A stretch of 64,000 nt of DNA from Phaeobacter inhibens DSM 16374 (GTDB lineage Bacteria > Pseudomonadota > Alphaproteobacteria > Rhodobacterales > Rhodobacteraceae). Both the position numbers and the translations under genes were made by a program. Below, one piece after another: positions 36,807-44,585 of the stretch. Position 1 is the stretch's first letter; each line of letters opens with the position of its first letter. Below the pieces are notes generated by a model. It worked only from the letters and a program-made list of their open reading frames with translations, was not told the DNA's origin and searched no databases. Location: assembly GCF_000473105.1 (NCBI RefSeq), contig NZ_AXBB01000008.1, forward strand, positions 1-64,000, written 5' to 3'.

Positions 36807-37934
36807 TCAGCGGCGGCGCAGCCAGGCCTTCAGGTCTTCCATCAGGGTGCTGTCGACCGCTGTCCCCGTCAGTTCGATCCGCTGCTGGCCGGGGGTGAAT
36901 CCCAGCCGCACGCCAGCGGCGGCCTGCACGCTCACCCGCTCATCCGCGCCAATACGATCCGCCGGATCAAGGCTGCGCACCCGTGGCATCGGGGCAGGCT
37001 GTTCTGCAGGATCCGATGCCCGTTCAGACATCGGGACGGCAGAGGCCGCTTGATCACCAGCGGGGACGGGCATCTCACTCCCCTCATAGGCGGCCAGGAG
37101 CTGGCTCAGCACCGCCTGTTCCGCCTCTGCCGTGGGGCGGGCGGTGGCGCGCAGGGCCGCGACCACCTCATCAGCAAAGCCTGGTGTATTCGCAAAGGCC
37201 CGCGCCAGCCCCAGCCCCAGTTTCTCGCGGATGGCAGTGGGAAACAGCAGATCCTCATCCAGCGCCTCAACCAGGGTGACAAAGCTGCCGATCTTGGAGC
37301 GTTTGGCGCGGGTGGCATTGGCAAACAGCGATTGCAGCGCGTATTTCTGGCTGCTGTAGACCCCTTCGCGCAGCGCCCGCACCGCAATGCGTGCGCGTTC
37401 GTAATGGGAGAGGTTCACCCGGATTTCGTTTTCCTCAACCATCGCCACATAGGCGCCCTCGGCCCCGTCGGGCTGAATCACCAGCGCCTTGATGGTGGCA
37501 AAGGCGGGATCATTGCTCTCGGCATATAGCATGCGCATCGCGGTCAGACGACGCCAGCCGGAGATCAAACCATGGGTCTTGCCATCTGCGGTCTGGCCCA
37601 GGGCCACCACCTCGATCGGGGTCTGCTGGCCGCGGGCGCGCAGGGATCCCACCAGCGCCCCCATCTCTTCCTCGTCCTGCTCCAGCCGGTCGCGCACCAG
37701 ATGGGTCTCGTCGATGGCGCCAAGCGCGATCTCCTCGATCATCAGCCCCTTGGCGCGGGCAGTCTCCAGCACCGCTGTCAGCTCCTGCAGCGCGCCCTCT
37801 GTGGCGGCCTCGGAGGCGACCTGCGCAATCGGCGGCGCTGACAGCGAACCGGGGCCGCCGAGGGCGGATTTGCTCTCAGGCGCGGTGCTGAGATAGGTCG
37901 GCTGTGCCGGGGAAAGCCGTTTGCGTTTTGCCAT
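36807..37934 (-). CDS. parB: plasmid partition protein ParB
   Basis: 375 residues from ATG 37934, which has AAAGGACAGG upstream; a 24-codon extension was rejected. An N-terminal basic tip (MAKRKRLSP) precedes the ParB/Srx nucleotide-binding domain (EEMGALVGSLRARGQQTPIE, then HGLISGWRRLTAMRML, the counterpart of the GERRxRA box). A helix-turn-helix part follows (NEIRVNLSHYERARIAVRAL, FANATRAKRSKIGSFVTLV). The final 100 residues probably dimerise. It should bind the parS-like elements on both sides of this block and work with ParA. It is downstream of parA in one operon (101-bp gap). Confidence 0.88.
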   Translation of the reverse strand: MAKRKRLSPAQPTYLSTAPESKSALGGPGSLSAPPIAQVASEAATEGALQELTAVLETARAKGLMIEEIALGAIDETHLVRDRLEQDEEEMGALVGSLRARGQQTPIEVVALGQTADGKTHGLISGWRRLTAMRMLYAESNDPAFATIKALVIQPDGAEGAYVAMVEENEIRVNLSHYERARIAVRALREGVYSSQKYALQSLFANATRAKRSKIGSFVTLVEALDEDLLFPTAIREKLGLGLARAFANTPGFADEVVAALRATARPTAEAEQAVLSQLLAAYEGSEMPVPAGDQAASAVPMSERASDPAEQPAPMPRVRSLDPADRIGADERVSVQAAAGVRLGFTPGQQRIELTGTAVDSTLMEDLKAWLRRR

Positions 37935-38035
37935 CTGCCTGTCCTTTTTTGTCGCGCCTGGTCTGATTTTGCGGCCCTGTCTGCCCTTGGGGGCTGCCGG
38001 GTGCACAGTATGGGGCGCGGTGTGTTTTTAGCCCG

Positions 38036-39460
38036 TTACTGCGCCGCGCGCTGCATCTGCAACTCATCCCGGCGCCAGACCGCCAGCAGGAGCCGCTTGA
38101 AGGCCGCATAGGTGGCATCAAAGGTCTCGCGCCCCCTCGCGTAGGTTTCGCGGTTGAAATCGCGGTAATCGGCCTCGTAGATGCCATTGACCTGCTCGCC
38201 GGCCTGACCGATCAGCGCGGTGTAATCCTGCCGGTGCGGCGACAGGGTGGGTCCCAGATAGGCCTGCATCAGGGCTGCCAGCTCACCCTGTTGGGCGCTG
38301 TCATAGCGGGTGATCACCGTGCGCACCGCATCCCATTCAAAGGCAATCTCCGGCCGCCCCAGCGCGCGCGCCGCCAGATTTTCGCCCTCCTCGATGGAGG
38401 CGAAGGTCGAATGCAGCATATCGAAAAACCGCCCCGTACTGTCGAATTCCAAGAAAGACGCGCCCATCGGCACCAGAAGGATATCCGCCGCCGACAGCCC
38501 GTTGATGGTCAGGTAGCCAAGGGCCGGCGGCGTGTCGATGAAGATCACGTCGTATTGCTCCAGCACGCCATCAGCCTCCAGCCGCTCGGTGAGCGCATCC
38601 CAGAGCTTCCAGCTGCGCGCGGCCATCCGCCAGACCGGGATCTGGAATTCGGCCCAGTACAGATTGAGCTGCGCGCCGATCAGATCGATATTGGGCCAAT
38701 GGGTGGGCTGGATCACATCCGCTGCCGTCATCTCCATCGCCGCCGACAGGCTGTCGTCCAGCGGCTGGGGCGCATCGCCGCGATCCAGACGGCGCTGGTT
38801 TTCCAGCCGCAGGTGATCGCCGTAGTGGCGCGCCAAGAGCGGGAAGGCGGTCTGCCATTCGTCTTCGACCTTGCCACCAAAGATCGAGGTCATCGAGCCC
38901 TGGCTATCCAGATCAATCACCAGCACCTTGTAGCCATCCAGCGCCGCTGACATCGCCAGATGGGCCGCGGTAGACGTCTTGCCGACGCCGCCTTTGAAGT
39001 TGGCGACAGCGACCATTTTGGCGGGCAGCCCTTCGGGGCGGTAGGGGGTGTAATCCTTGGCCTTGGATCCCTGGGCGGCAAAATGCGCGCGCAGGCGCAG
39101 CACCTCGTCGAGGGTGAACCACTTGGCGCCGCCTTCGGTTTCGGAGCGGCCCTGCGGCAGCTCGGGGTTGGCCTTCAGCACCCGGCGGAAATGGGCCTGG
39201 GCGACCGGGATCAGATAGCGGGTGATTTCCCAGGTGGAGAACAGGCGCAGCGATTTGCGTCCTTCCTCATTCATGCCCCGACTGGAGAGATCCGCACGGC
39301 CGCGGGCGCAGGCCTCGGCGATTTCGGCAAAGCCACCGGTGCTGGTGGGCGTATCCAAATCGCCAAGGGCGGCATCGGGATCGATGTTGAAATAGGGGGG
39401 CAGCCCGGCCGCACTGCGGCTTGGGTCTTTCTTCTGGGTCTCTCGTGCCATTGCTCTCAT
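38036..39460 (-). CDS. parA: plasmid partition ATPase ParA (type Ia)
   Basis: 474 residues from ATG 39460; ATG 39451 is equally possible. The deviant Walker A is NFKGGVGKTSTAAHLA (Lys156-Thr162), with VLVIDLDSQGS and YDVIFIDTPPALG as the other ATPase motifs. The N-terminal 150 residues, with a MerR-like helix-turn-helix region (WFTLDEVLRLRAHF), mark a type Ia ParA that represses its own operon. It moves plasmid copies with ParB. It is divergent from rep across the origin. Confidence 0.9.
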   Translation of the reverse strand: MRAMARETQKKDPSRSAAGLPPYFNIDPDAALGDLDTPTSTGGFAEIAEACARGRADLSSRGMNEEGRKSLRLFSTWEITRYLIPVAQAHFRRVLKANPELPQGRSETEGGAKWFTLDEVLRLRAHFAAQGSKAKDYTPYRPEGLPAKMVAVANFKGGVGKTSTAAHLAMSAALDGYKVLVIDLDSQGSMTSIFGGKVEDEWQTAFPLLARHYGDHLRLENQRRLDRGDAPQPLDDSLSAAMEMTAADVIQPTHWPNIDLIGAQLNLYWAEFQIPVWRMAARSWKLWDALTERLEADGVLEQYDVIFIDTPPALGYLTINGLSAADILLVPMGASFLEFDSTGRFFDMLHSTFASIEEGENLAARALGRPEIAFEWDAVRTVITRYDSAQQGELAALMQAYLGPTLSPHRQDYTALIGQAGEQVNGIYEADYRDFNRETYARGRETFDATYAAFKRLLLAVWRRDELQMQRAAQ

Positions 39461-39634
39461 GCCTCTGCCTGCGCCCCTTCCATCAGGAAGATCTCCGAAG
39501 AGCCTCTTTGATGTGCGGCCTTTTGCGGATGATAGCAGAAAACAGCGCACATGAAAGATATATGCGCATCTCTTTTGAATTTTCTAAGCAAATCCGGGGG
39601 TTGCGGCATTAAAATCGGCAGGCTCCGGGGCGAT

Positions 39635-39664
39635 GCCCGTGGTGATTTTGCCCGTGGAGATTTT
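39635..39664 (+). repeat. two 15-bp tandem repeats in the origin
   Basis: GCCCGTGGTGATTTT (39635-39649) and GCCCGTGGAGATTTT (39650-39664) differ at one base. They sit at the left edge of the AT-rich stretch, like the short direct repeats in duplex-unwinding elements. Confidence 0.7.
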
Positions 39665-39766
39665 TTCTACCTGTTATTATTGAGTTATATATAAGTTAAG
39701 GCGCAACACGCATAGGCGCAAAGCCCTTTTTTCATTGGCGATGAGGCGCTTTTTTTCGGAGCATGC

Positions 39767-39832
39767 GATTCTGAAACCCCGATAGACTGACTCTGATCCC
39801 CCGAAGCAGTGACTCTGAACCCCCGTTGAGAA
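39767..39832 (+). repeat. three 22-bp iterons
   Basis: Units start at 39767, 39789 and 39811 with shared core GA(T/C)TCTGA followed by 2-3 variable bases and CCCCGA or CCCCGT. They are exact head-to-tail 22-bp spacings, about two helical turns each. They are the likely binding sites of the initiator encoded just downstream. Confidence 0.85.
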
Positions 39833-39836
39833 GTGG

Positions 39837-39845
39837 TGTGGATAA
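39837..39845 (-). promoter_or_regulatory. DnaA box
   Basis: TGTGGATAA, the exact complement of the consensus TTATCCACA, four bases after the last iteron. Confidence 0.8.
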
Positions 39846-39948
39846 CTTTAGGGTGGGCGTAATCAAAACCACGAAGACGCGAGTCACCCCGAAAGAGGCC
39901 AAAAGGCCCGGACAGACGGGGGGCGGGCAGAGCAGACAGGACAGTGAC

Positions 39949-40974
39949 ATGGCAGGCCAGATTTCAGGCCCGGTTTTTGGCCAGATGACCGCAGGCGGCG
40001 GGGCGCAGCGCGGGGATTTTTTCCTCTGCGATGTGTTTGATGCGATCCCCAAAAACGATCTTGCCTCGATGGAGCATCCGCTGTTCTCGCTGGGGACCCG
40101 GCCAGACCGGCGCATTCTGAACTATGAACACAATGGTGCCGAGATCACTGTGGTGCCCTCGGTCAAAGGGCTGGCGACGATCCACGACAAGGATATTCTG
40201 ATCTTCTGCATCAGCCAGCTGATGGCGGCGGTGAATGCCGGCCGGCAGGTCAGCCGCACGCTGCATCTCACCGCCCATGATCTGCTGGTGGCGACCAACC
40301 GCGAGACCTCGGGCGATGCCTACCGGCGTCTGCGCGAAGCGTTTGAGCGGCTGGCCGGCACCCGCATCACCACCAATATCGTCACCGGCGGGCAGGAGGT
40401 CACCAGCGGCTTTGGTCTGATCGAGAGCTGGGAGATCGTGCGCAAGGCGCGCGGCGGGCGCATGGTCAATGTGGTGGTGACGCTCAGCGAATGGATCTAC
40501 CGTGCGGTGCTGTCGAAATCGGTGCTGACCCTCAGCCGCGATTACTTCCGGCTCCGCAAGCCGCTGGAGCGGCGCATCTATGAGCTGGCTCGCAAACATT
40601 GCGGTCGCCAGGACAGCTGGCAGATCTCGGTAGAGGTGCTGTTGAAGAAATCCGGCTCCGCCAGCCCGCGTCGGGTGTTTCGCAAGATGCTGCGCGACAT
40701 GATTGCGGCCCAGCCCTTGCCGGATTACGCGATGGAGGAGCTGCCGGGGGATCTGATCCGGTTTTCCCAGAAACACGCAGTGCTCGACAACAGCCAGCGC
40801 CCGCCGGTGCTGAGCGCGCGGACGCTGGAACAGGCCCGCAGCCTGATCCCCGGTGTGGATGTCTATGCGCTGGAGGCCGACTGGCGCACGATGTGGGTGC
40901 GCTCCGGCGCGCCGCGGTTGCGGCGACCCGATGCGGCATTTTTGGGCTGGGTCAAGAAACGCGCCACGGAATAG
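39949..40974 (+). CDS. repA: plasmid replication initiator (RepA/RPA superfamily)
   Basis: 341 residues from ATG 39949 (AGGA 7 bases upstream; a 41-codon extension would translate the DnaA-box region). The segments HPLFSLGTRPDRRILNYEHN, VPSVKGLATIHDKDILIFCI, GDAYRRLREAFERLAGTRIT and LSRDYFRLRKPLERRIYELA match the replication-initiator family (PF10134) of alphaproteobacterial plasmids. It should bind the iterons upstream and open the origin. With divergent parAB this is the layout of roseobacter RepA-type replicons. Confidence 0.9.
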   Translation: MAGQISGPVFGQMTAGGGAQRGDFFLCDVFDAIPKNDLASMEHPLFSLGTRPDRRILNYEHNGAEITVVPSVKGLATIHDKDILIFCISQLMAAVNAGRQVSRTLHLTAHDLLVATNRETSGDAYRRLREAFERLAGTRITTNIVTGGQEVTSGFGLIESWEIVRKARGGRMVNVVVTLSEWIYRAVLSKSVLTLSRDYFRLRKPLERRIYELARKHCGRQDSWQISVEVLLKKSGSASPRRVFRKMLRDMIAAQPLPDYAMEELPGDLIRFSQKHAVLDNSQRPPVLSARTLEQARSLIPGVDVYALEADWRTMWVRSGAPRLRRPDAAFLGWVKKRATE

Positions 40975-41056
40975 GGCAGGGGGGGCTACCCCTTTGTCAG
41001 AGCCGCATATGAGGGCGTTCTCAAATCAGGCAGATCTGGCAGACAGACCCTGAAAT

Positions 41057-41114
41057 AGGTCAGCATTATTGTCTAAATGTTTCGCGTGCGAAACATTTGG
41101 TCCGAACCGGACCT
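41057..41114 (+). repeat. 58-bp parS-like element, copy 2
   Basis: Same structure and orientation as copy 1 (35246-35303), with five differences in 58 bases. The centre of the palindrome is GT instead of AC and both arms stay perfect over 11 bp (AAATGTTTCGC/GCGAAACATTT). It lies 83 bp after the rep stop. Confidence 0.75.
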
Positions 41115-41155
41115 AATTTATATGGCGGCGGCAGAGGGCGGTTTGCCCAAATAAA

Positions 41156-41184
41156 GACCCGCCCGGCCAGGGGCCAGGCGGGAC
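41156..41184 (-). terminator. intrinsic terminator of the second T1SS operon
   Basis: Read leftward from the fusion-protein stop: GTCCCGCCTGGCC, CCT loop, GGCCGGGCGGGTC, then TTTATTTGGG. A near-perfect GC stem with a T-rich tail. Confidence 0.75.
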
Positions 41185-41253
41185 GAAAGGATGGATGATC
41201 AGGTCCCCCCCAGGTATGAAACGCCAGACGTCTTACCGGCCGCGCATCCCTGA

Positions 41254-42657
41254 TCAGCCATTCCCCTCTCTCAAGGCGTTCGACATGCTGCGCAGCACCG
41301 GGCTGAGCAGGTAATCCGCCAATGTCTGCCGGCCTGTCTCGATCATCGCCTGCGCGGGCATGCCGGGCAGGGTTTTGACATTGGGCAGCGCCGCCAGCTC
41401 TTCGGGCGGAATGCGGATGTGAACGCGGTAATAGGGAATGCCGCTGTTGAGATCGGCGATACTGTCAGCGGCCACCATCACCACCTCGCCCCGGACCGGC
41501 GGGGTGGAGCGGAAACTATAGGCGGTGAGCTGCACCCGGGCCTGCCCGCCGGTCACCACCTCGTCAATATCGGTGGGCGAGACGCGTGTTTCGACAATCA
41601 GATCGCTGCCCGAGGGCACCAGCTCCAGCACATTCTGACCCGGGTTCAGCACCTGACCCAGGGTGTTGATGGACAGTTCCACCACCCGGCCGGCCTGCGG
41701 CGCGCGGATGATCTGGCGCTCCAGCACATCCTCTGCCGCATCCAGCCGCTGGCGCAGATCCAGAATGCGTTCCTGCACCAGCTGGGTTTCGCTGGAAATC
41801 CGGTTCACCGTGTCGCGGTGAACCTGCAGGATGCGCTCCTCGGTTTCGGCAATGCGCTCCTGAATGTTTTCGCTGTCGCTTTCCAGCGCGCCAAAGGTGC
41901 CCATCAGCCCGGTGTGTTGCAGCTGCCGGTCACTGAGCCGGGTTTTGGGCACCAGACCTTTTTCATAGAGCTTGTGCAGATCGGCGACCTCGCCCTTGAT
42001 CAGGGTCAGCTGATCCTCAATTGCGGTGATCCGCGCCTGCCGCCCGTTGAGCTGCTTGCCCAGCTGGGAAATCCGGTCACGCAGGATCTGCACCTGCCCT
42101 TCATAAAGGGCGCGGTTGCTGGTGAAGACATCGCGCTGCACCTCAAACAGGGAGACCAGCTGCGGATCTTCGGCAATCAGCTGGTCCAGCTCTGCCGGGA
42201 CTTCAATCTGATCGGCCTCAGCCAATTCGGCCTGCAGCCGGGCCTGCTGGGCCAGCAGGCTGGCCATCTGGCTGGTCAGAATGGCGCGGCTGGCGCGCAT
42301 CCGGCGCCCGTCCAGCACCGCAATCACATCCCCTTCGGCGACCATATCGCCCTCGGCCACATTGATCTCGCGGACGATGCCGCCCTCCAGATGCTGCACG
42401 CTGAGCCGGTCGCCCGCCACGGTAAATTGCCCCGAGGCCACCACGGCGCTGGTCATCTCGGCCTGTGTGGCCCAGAACACCAGCCCGCCAAACAGGCCAA
42501 AGCCGCAGACCAGCATCCACATCACCAATTGGCGCACGCGGGTGGGCGGGGTGCGGGGCAGGGCAAAGCCATCCGGCATCAGGTCCTGAAAGCCACGGCT
42601 CATTTCAATCTCGCTGCCCTTGCGGGGCACCAGATCTCTGCTGTCGCTGCTGCTCAT
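41254..42657 (-). CDS. type I secretion membrane-fusion protein (HlyD/PrsE family)
   Basis: 467 residues: a cytosolic tip of about 40 residues, one membrane helix (VMWMLVCGFGLFGGLVFWAT), a lipoyl-like half-motif QHLEGGIVREINVAEGDMV, a long coiled-coil region (about 120-320), the second half-motif IIRAPQAGRVVELSINTLGQ, and a C-terminal beta domain ending in GMPAQAMIETGRQTLADYLL. It is coupled to its ABC exporter by an ATGA overlap and probably secretes the RTX protein encoded just upstream. Sequence motifs differ from the first HlyD protein (16466-17773), so this is not a recent copy. Confidence 0.92.
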   Translation of the reverse strand: MSSSDSRDLVPRKGSEIEMSRGFQDLMPDGFALPRTPPTRVRQLVMWMLVCGFGLFGGLVFWATQAEMTSAVVASGQFTVAGDRLSVQHLEGGIVREINVAEGDMVAEGDVIAVLDGRRMRASRAILTSQMASLLAQQARLQAELAEADQIEVPAELDQLIAEDPQLVSLFEVQRDVFTSNRALYEGQVQILRDRISQLGKQLNGRQARITAIEDQLTLIKGEVADLHKLYEKGLVPKTRLSDRQLQHTGLMGTFGALESDSENIQERIAETEERILQVHRDTVNRISSETQLVQERILDLRQRLDAAEDVLERQIIRAPQAGRVVELSINTLGQVLNPGQNVLELVPSGSDLIVETRVSPTDIDEVVTGGQARVQLTAYSFRSTPPVRGEVVMVAADSIADLNSGIPYYRVHIRIPPEELAALPNVKTLPGMPAQAMIETGRQTLADYLLSPVLRSMSNALREGNG

Positions 42658-44423
42658 GACTGTGTTCCTTCTGTGGCACTGGCTGCGGCGCTGGCGTCAG
42701 TCCCGGCCCGGGCCTCACGGCGGGGCGTGAAATTTGTGACCTTGGGATCGCCCTCTGGCCGGCTGATCGGCTGGGCGGCGGCCTCGATGATCTGACGGGC
42801 CTCGCCAAAGCGGGCGATGCGCCCCTCCTGCACCAGGGCGGCATGGCTGACCCGGCGCAACAGGTTGAGCCGATGGGTCACCACCACCACGATGGCGCCG
42901 CGGGCGCAGGCCTCCTCGATGGCGGCGGCCAGGGCCTCTTCGCCTTCGGGGTCGAGATTGGCATTGGGTTCATCCAGCACGATCAGCTTGCGCTCGCCAA
43001 AGAAGGCGCGCGCCAGACCGATGCGCTGGCGCTGACCTGCGGAGAGGAAACTGCCGCGCGGGCCGACCTCGGCATTATACCCGCCGGGCAGGGCCAGGAT
43101 CAGCTCATGCACCCGCGCCAGTTTGGCAGCGGCCACCACATCCGAGGGTTTGGCGCTGGGGTCCATCATGGCGATGTTTTCGGCCACGGTGCCGCGGAAC
43201 AGCTCCACCTGCTGCGGCAGAAAGCCGATGTGGCGGCCAATCTGTTCAGGGTCCCAGTCGGTGAGGGCGGCATCATCGATGCGCACATGCCCCCGCACCA
43301 GCGGTTGCAGCCCCACCAGCGCGCGGGCCAGCGTGGTCTTGCCGGCCCCCGACGGGCCGATCAGCCCCAGCGCATGGCCCGGTTGCAGCGACAGGGTGAC
43401 ATCCAGCAGCAGCGGATCCTGCCGCCCCGGCAGCACCACGGTGGCATTTTCCACCGACAGCCGCCCTGTGGGATCGGGCAGTTCCATCCGGTCACTGGTG
43501 TCCTCGGCATGGGCCAGAAGCAGGTTCAGCCGCTCCTTGGCGCTGCGCGCCTTCAGCAGGGCGCGCCAGCCGGCGATGGATTGCTCCACCGGCGCCGCCG
43601 CCCGGCCCAGAAGGATCGAGGAGGCAATCATCAGCCCCGGTGTCAGCTGGTTGTTGATCACCAGCACCACGCCCACGCCCAGCACCGCGATTTGCAGCCC
43701 CATGCGCACGGCCTTGGCCAGCGAGGTCATCAGTGCCACCCGGTCGGTGACCAATGTGCCAAAGAGGATCGCGGTAAAGGCGCGTCCGCGCCAGCGGCCG
43801 ATCTGGGCAGAGGTCTTGCCCATGGCGTGGATGATCTCGGCATTGACCATCATTTCGTCAACCGCGGCATTGGTTTCGCGGGCGGCCTCTTCAGAGGTTT
43901 TGCCCGGTCCGCGCCCCATCAGTTCGCTCAGCACACCAAGGCCCAGCAACAGCAGCAGCCCGGCCACCGCCACCAGCCCCAGGATCGGGCTGAATACAAA
44001 GATCAACGCGATGAACAACAATGACCAGGGCGCATCCAGAAGCGCGATGAACACCGGGCTGGTGACAAAGCCGCGCAAGTCCTGAATATCGCGGATCGGT
44101 TCCGCGGTGCGCAGTTGCGCAGGCAGGTTGCCGCTGATCATCCCTTGCAGGACAACCGGGCTGAGCCGCGCTTCCAGCCGCGAGCCGAGGCGGGCGACCA
44201 GGCGTTGGCGAATGACATCAAAAAGAAAAAAGAACACCAGCGCGATACACGCGCCGGTGGTCAAAGCAATCAAGGTTGGCATGCTGCCCGAAGCCATGAC
44301 CCGGGCAAACAATTGCAACATGTACAGCGGCGCTGTCAGGACAAGCAGGTTAACAAAGATACTCGCTACAAAAATTGAGGTGATAACACCCCGTTGTCCG
44401 TCAAAGACCCGTTTCGTCTTCAT
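42654..44423 (-). CDS. type I secretion ABC permease/ATPase
   Basis: 589 residues. The membrane domain starts ITSIFVASIFVNLLVLTAPL; the ATPase has Walker A GPSGAGKTTLARALVG, signature FLSAGQRQRIGLARAFFG (LSAGQ rather than LSGGQ) and Walker B KLIVLDEPNANLDPEG. No C39 domain. The C terminus has a tail of about 50 residues after the ATPase. It lies 162 bp downstream of the RTX gene on the same strand, with a strong hairpin between. Confidence 0.92.
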   Translation of the reverse strand: MKTKRVFDGQRGVITSIFVASIFVNLLVLTAPLYMLQLFARVMASGSMPTLIALTTGACIALVFFFLFDVIRQRLVARLGSRLEARLSPVVLQGMISGNLPAQLRTAEPIRDIQDLRGFVTSPVFIALLDAPWSLLFIALIFVFSPILGLVAVAGLLLLLGLGVLSELMGRGPGKTSEEAARETNAAVDEMMVNAEIIHAMGKTSAQIGRWRGRAFTAILFGTLVTDRVALMTSLAKAVRMGLQIAVLGVGVVLVINNQLTPGLMIASSILLGRAAAPVEQSIAGWRALLKARSAKERLNLLLAHAEDTSDRMELPDPTGRLSVENATVVLPGRQDPLLLDVTLSLQPGHALGLIGPSGAGKTTLARALVGLQPLVRGHVRIDDAALTDWDPEQIGRHIGFLPQQVELFRGTVAENIAMMDPSAKPSDVVAAAKLARVHELILALPGGYNAEVGPRGSFLSAGQRQRIGLARAFFGERKLIVLDEPNANLDPEGEEALAAAIEEACARGAIVVVVTHRLNLLRRVSHAALVQEGRIARFGEARQIIEAAAQPISRPEGDPKVTNFTPRREARAGTDASAAASATEGTQS

Positions 44424-44539
44424 ACCCGTGACCCCCCGGTTGCACGATGTGAAGTTACTGAAGCTGGCAGATCAGCGCCCTGGTCCAAGGTGGCAATCCT
44501 TGGCCGGGGACCAAATCGCTGTCCTGAACCAGGGCTAGA

Positions 44540-44574
44540 CCCCCCCGGATGGCGGCCGCCACCCGGGAGGGTCA
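44540..44574 (-). terminator. strong hairpin between the RTX gene and its exporter
   Basis: CCCGGATGGCGG faces CCGCCACCCGGG with one mismatch and almost no loop, starting 12 bp after the RTX stop. It lacks a T-run, so it may act as an attenuator or 3' stabiliser that yields more RTX than exporter message. Confidence 0.5.
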
Positions 44575-44585
44575 TTCCTTATGGC

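Larger units (their letters stand above)
39461..39948. other. plasmid origin region (parA promoter to rep)
   Basis: About 490 bp between the divergent parA and rep genes. Read rightward it has an ATGCGCAT dyad near 39560, two 15-bp tandem repeats (39635-39664), a very AT-rich stretch (about 39657-39702, including GTTATATATAAG), three 22-bp iterons (39767-39832) and a perfect DnaA box (39837-39845). This is the standard make-up of an iteron-controlled theta origin. Confidence 0.85.

Noticed and set aside
44555-44566. GGCGGCCGCC as a possible regulator palindrome
   Set aside because: It is simply the tip of the larger hairpin at 44540-44574.
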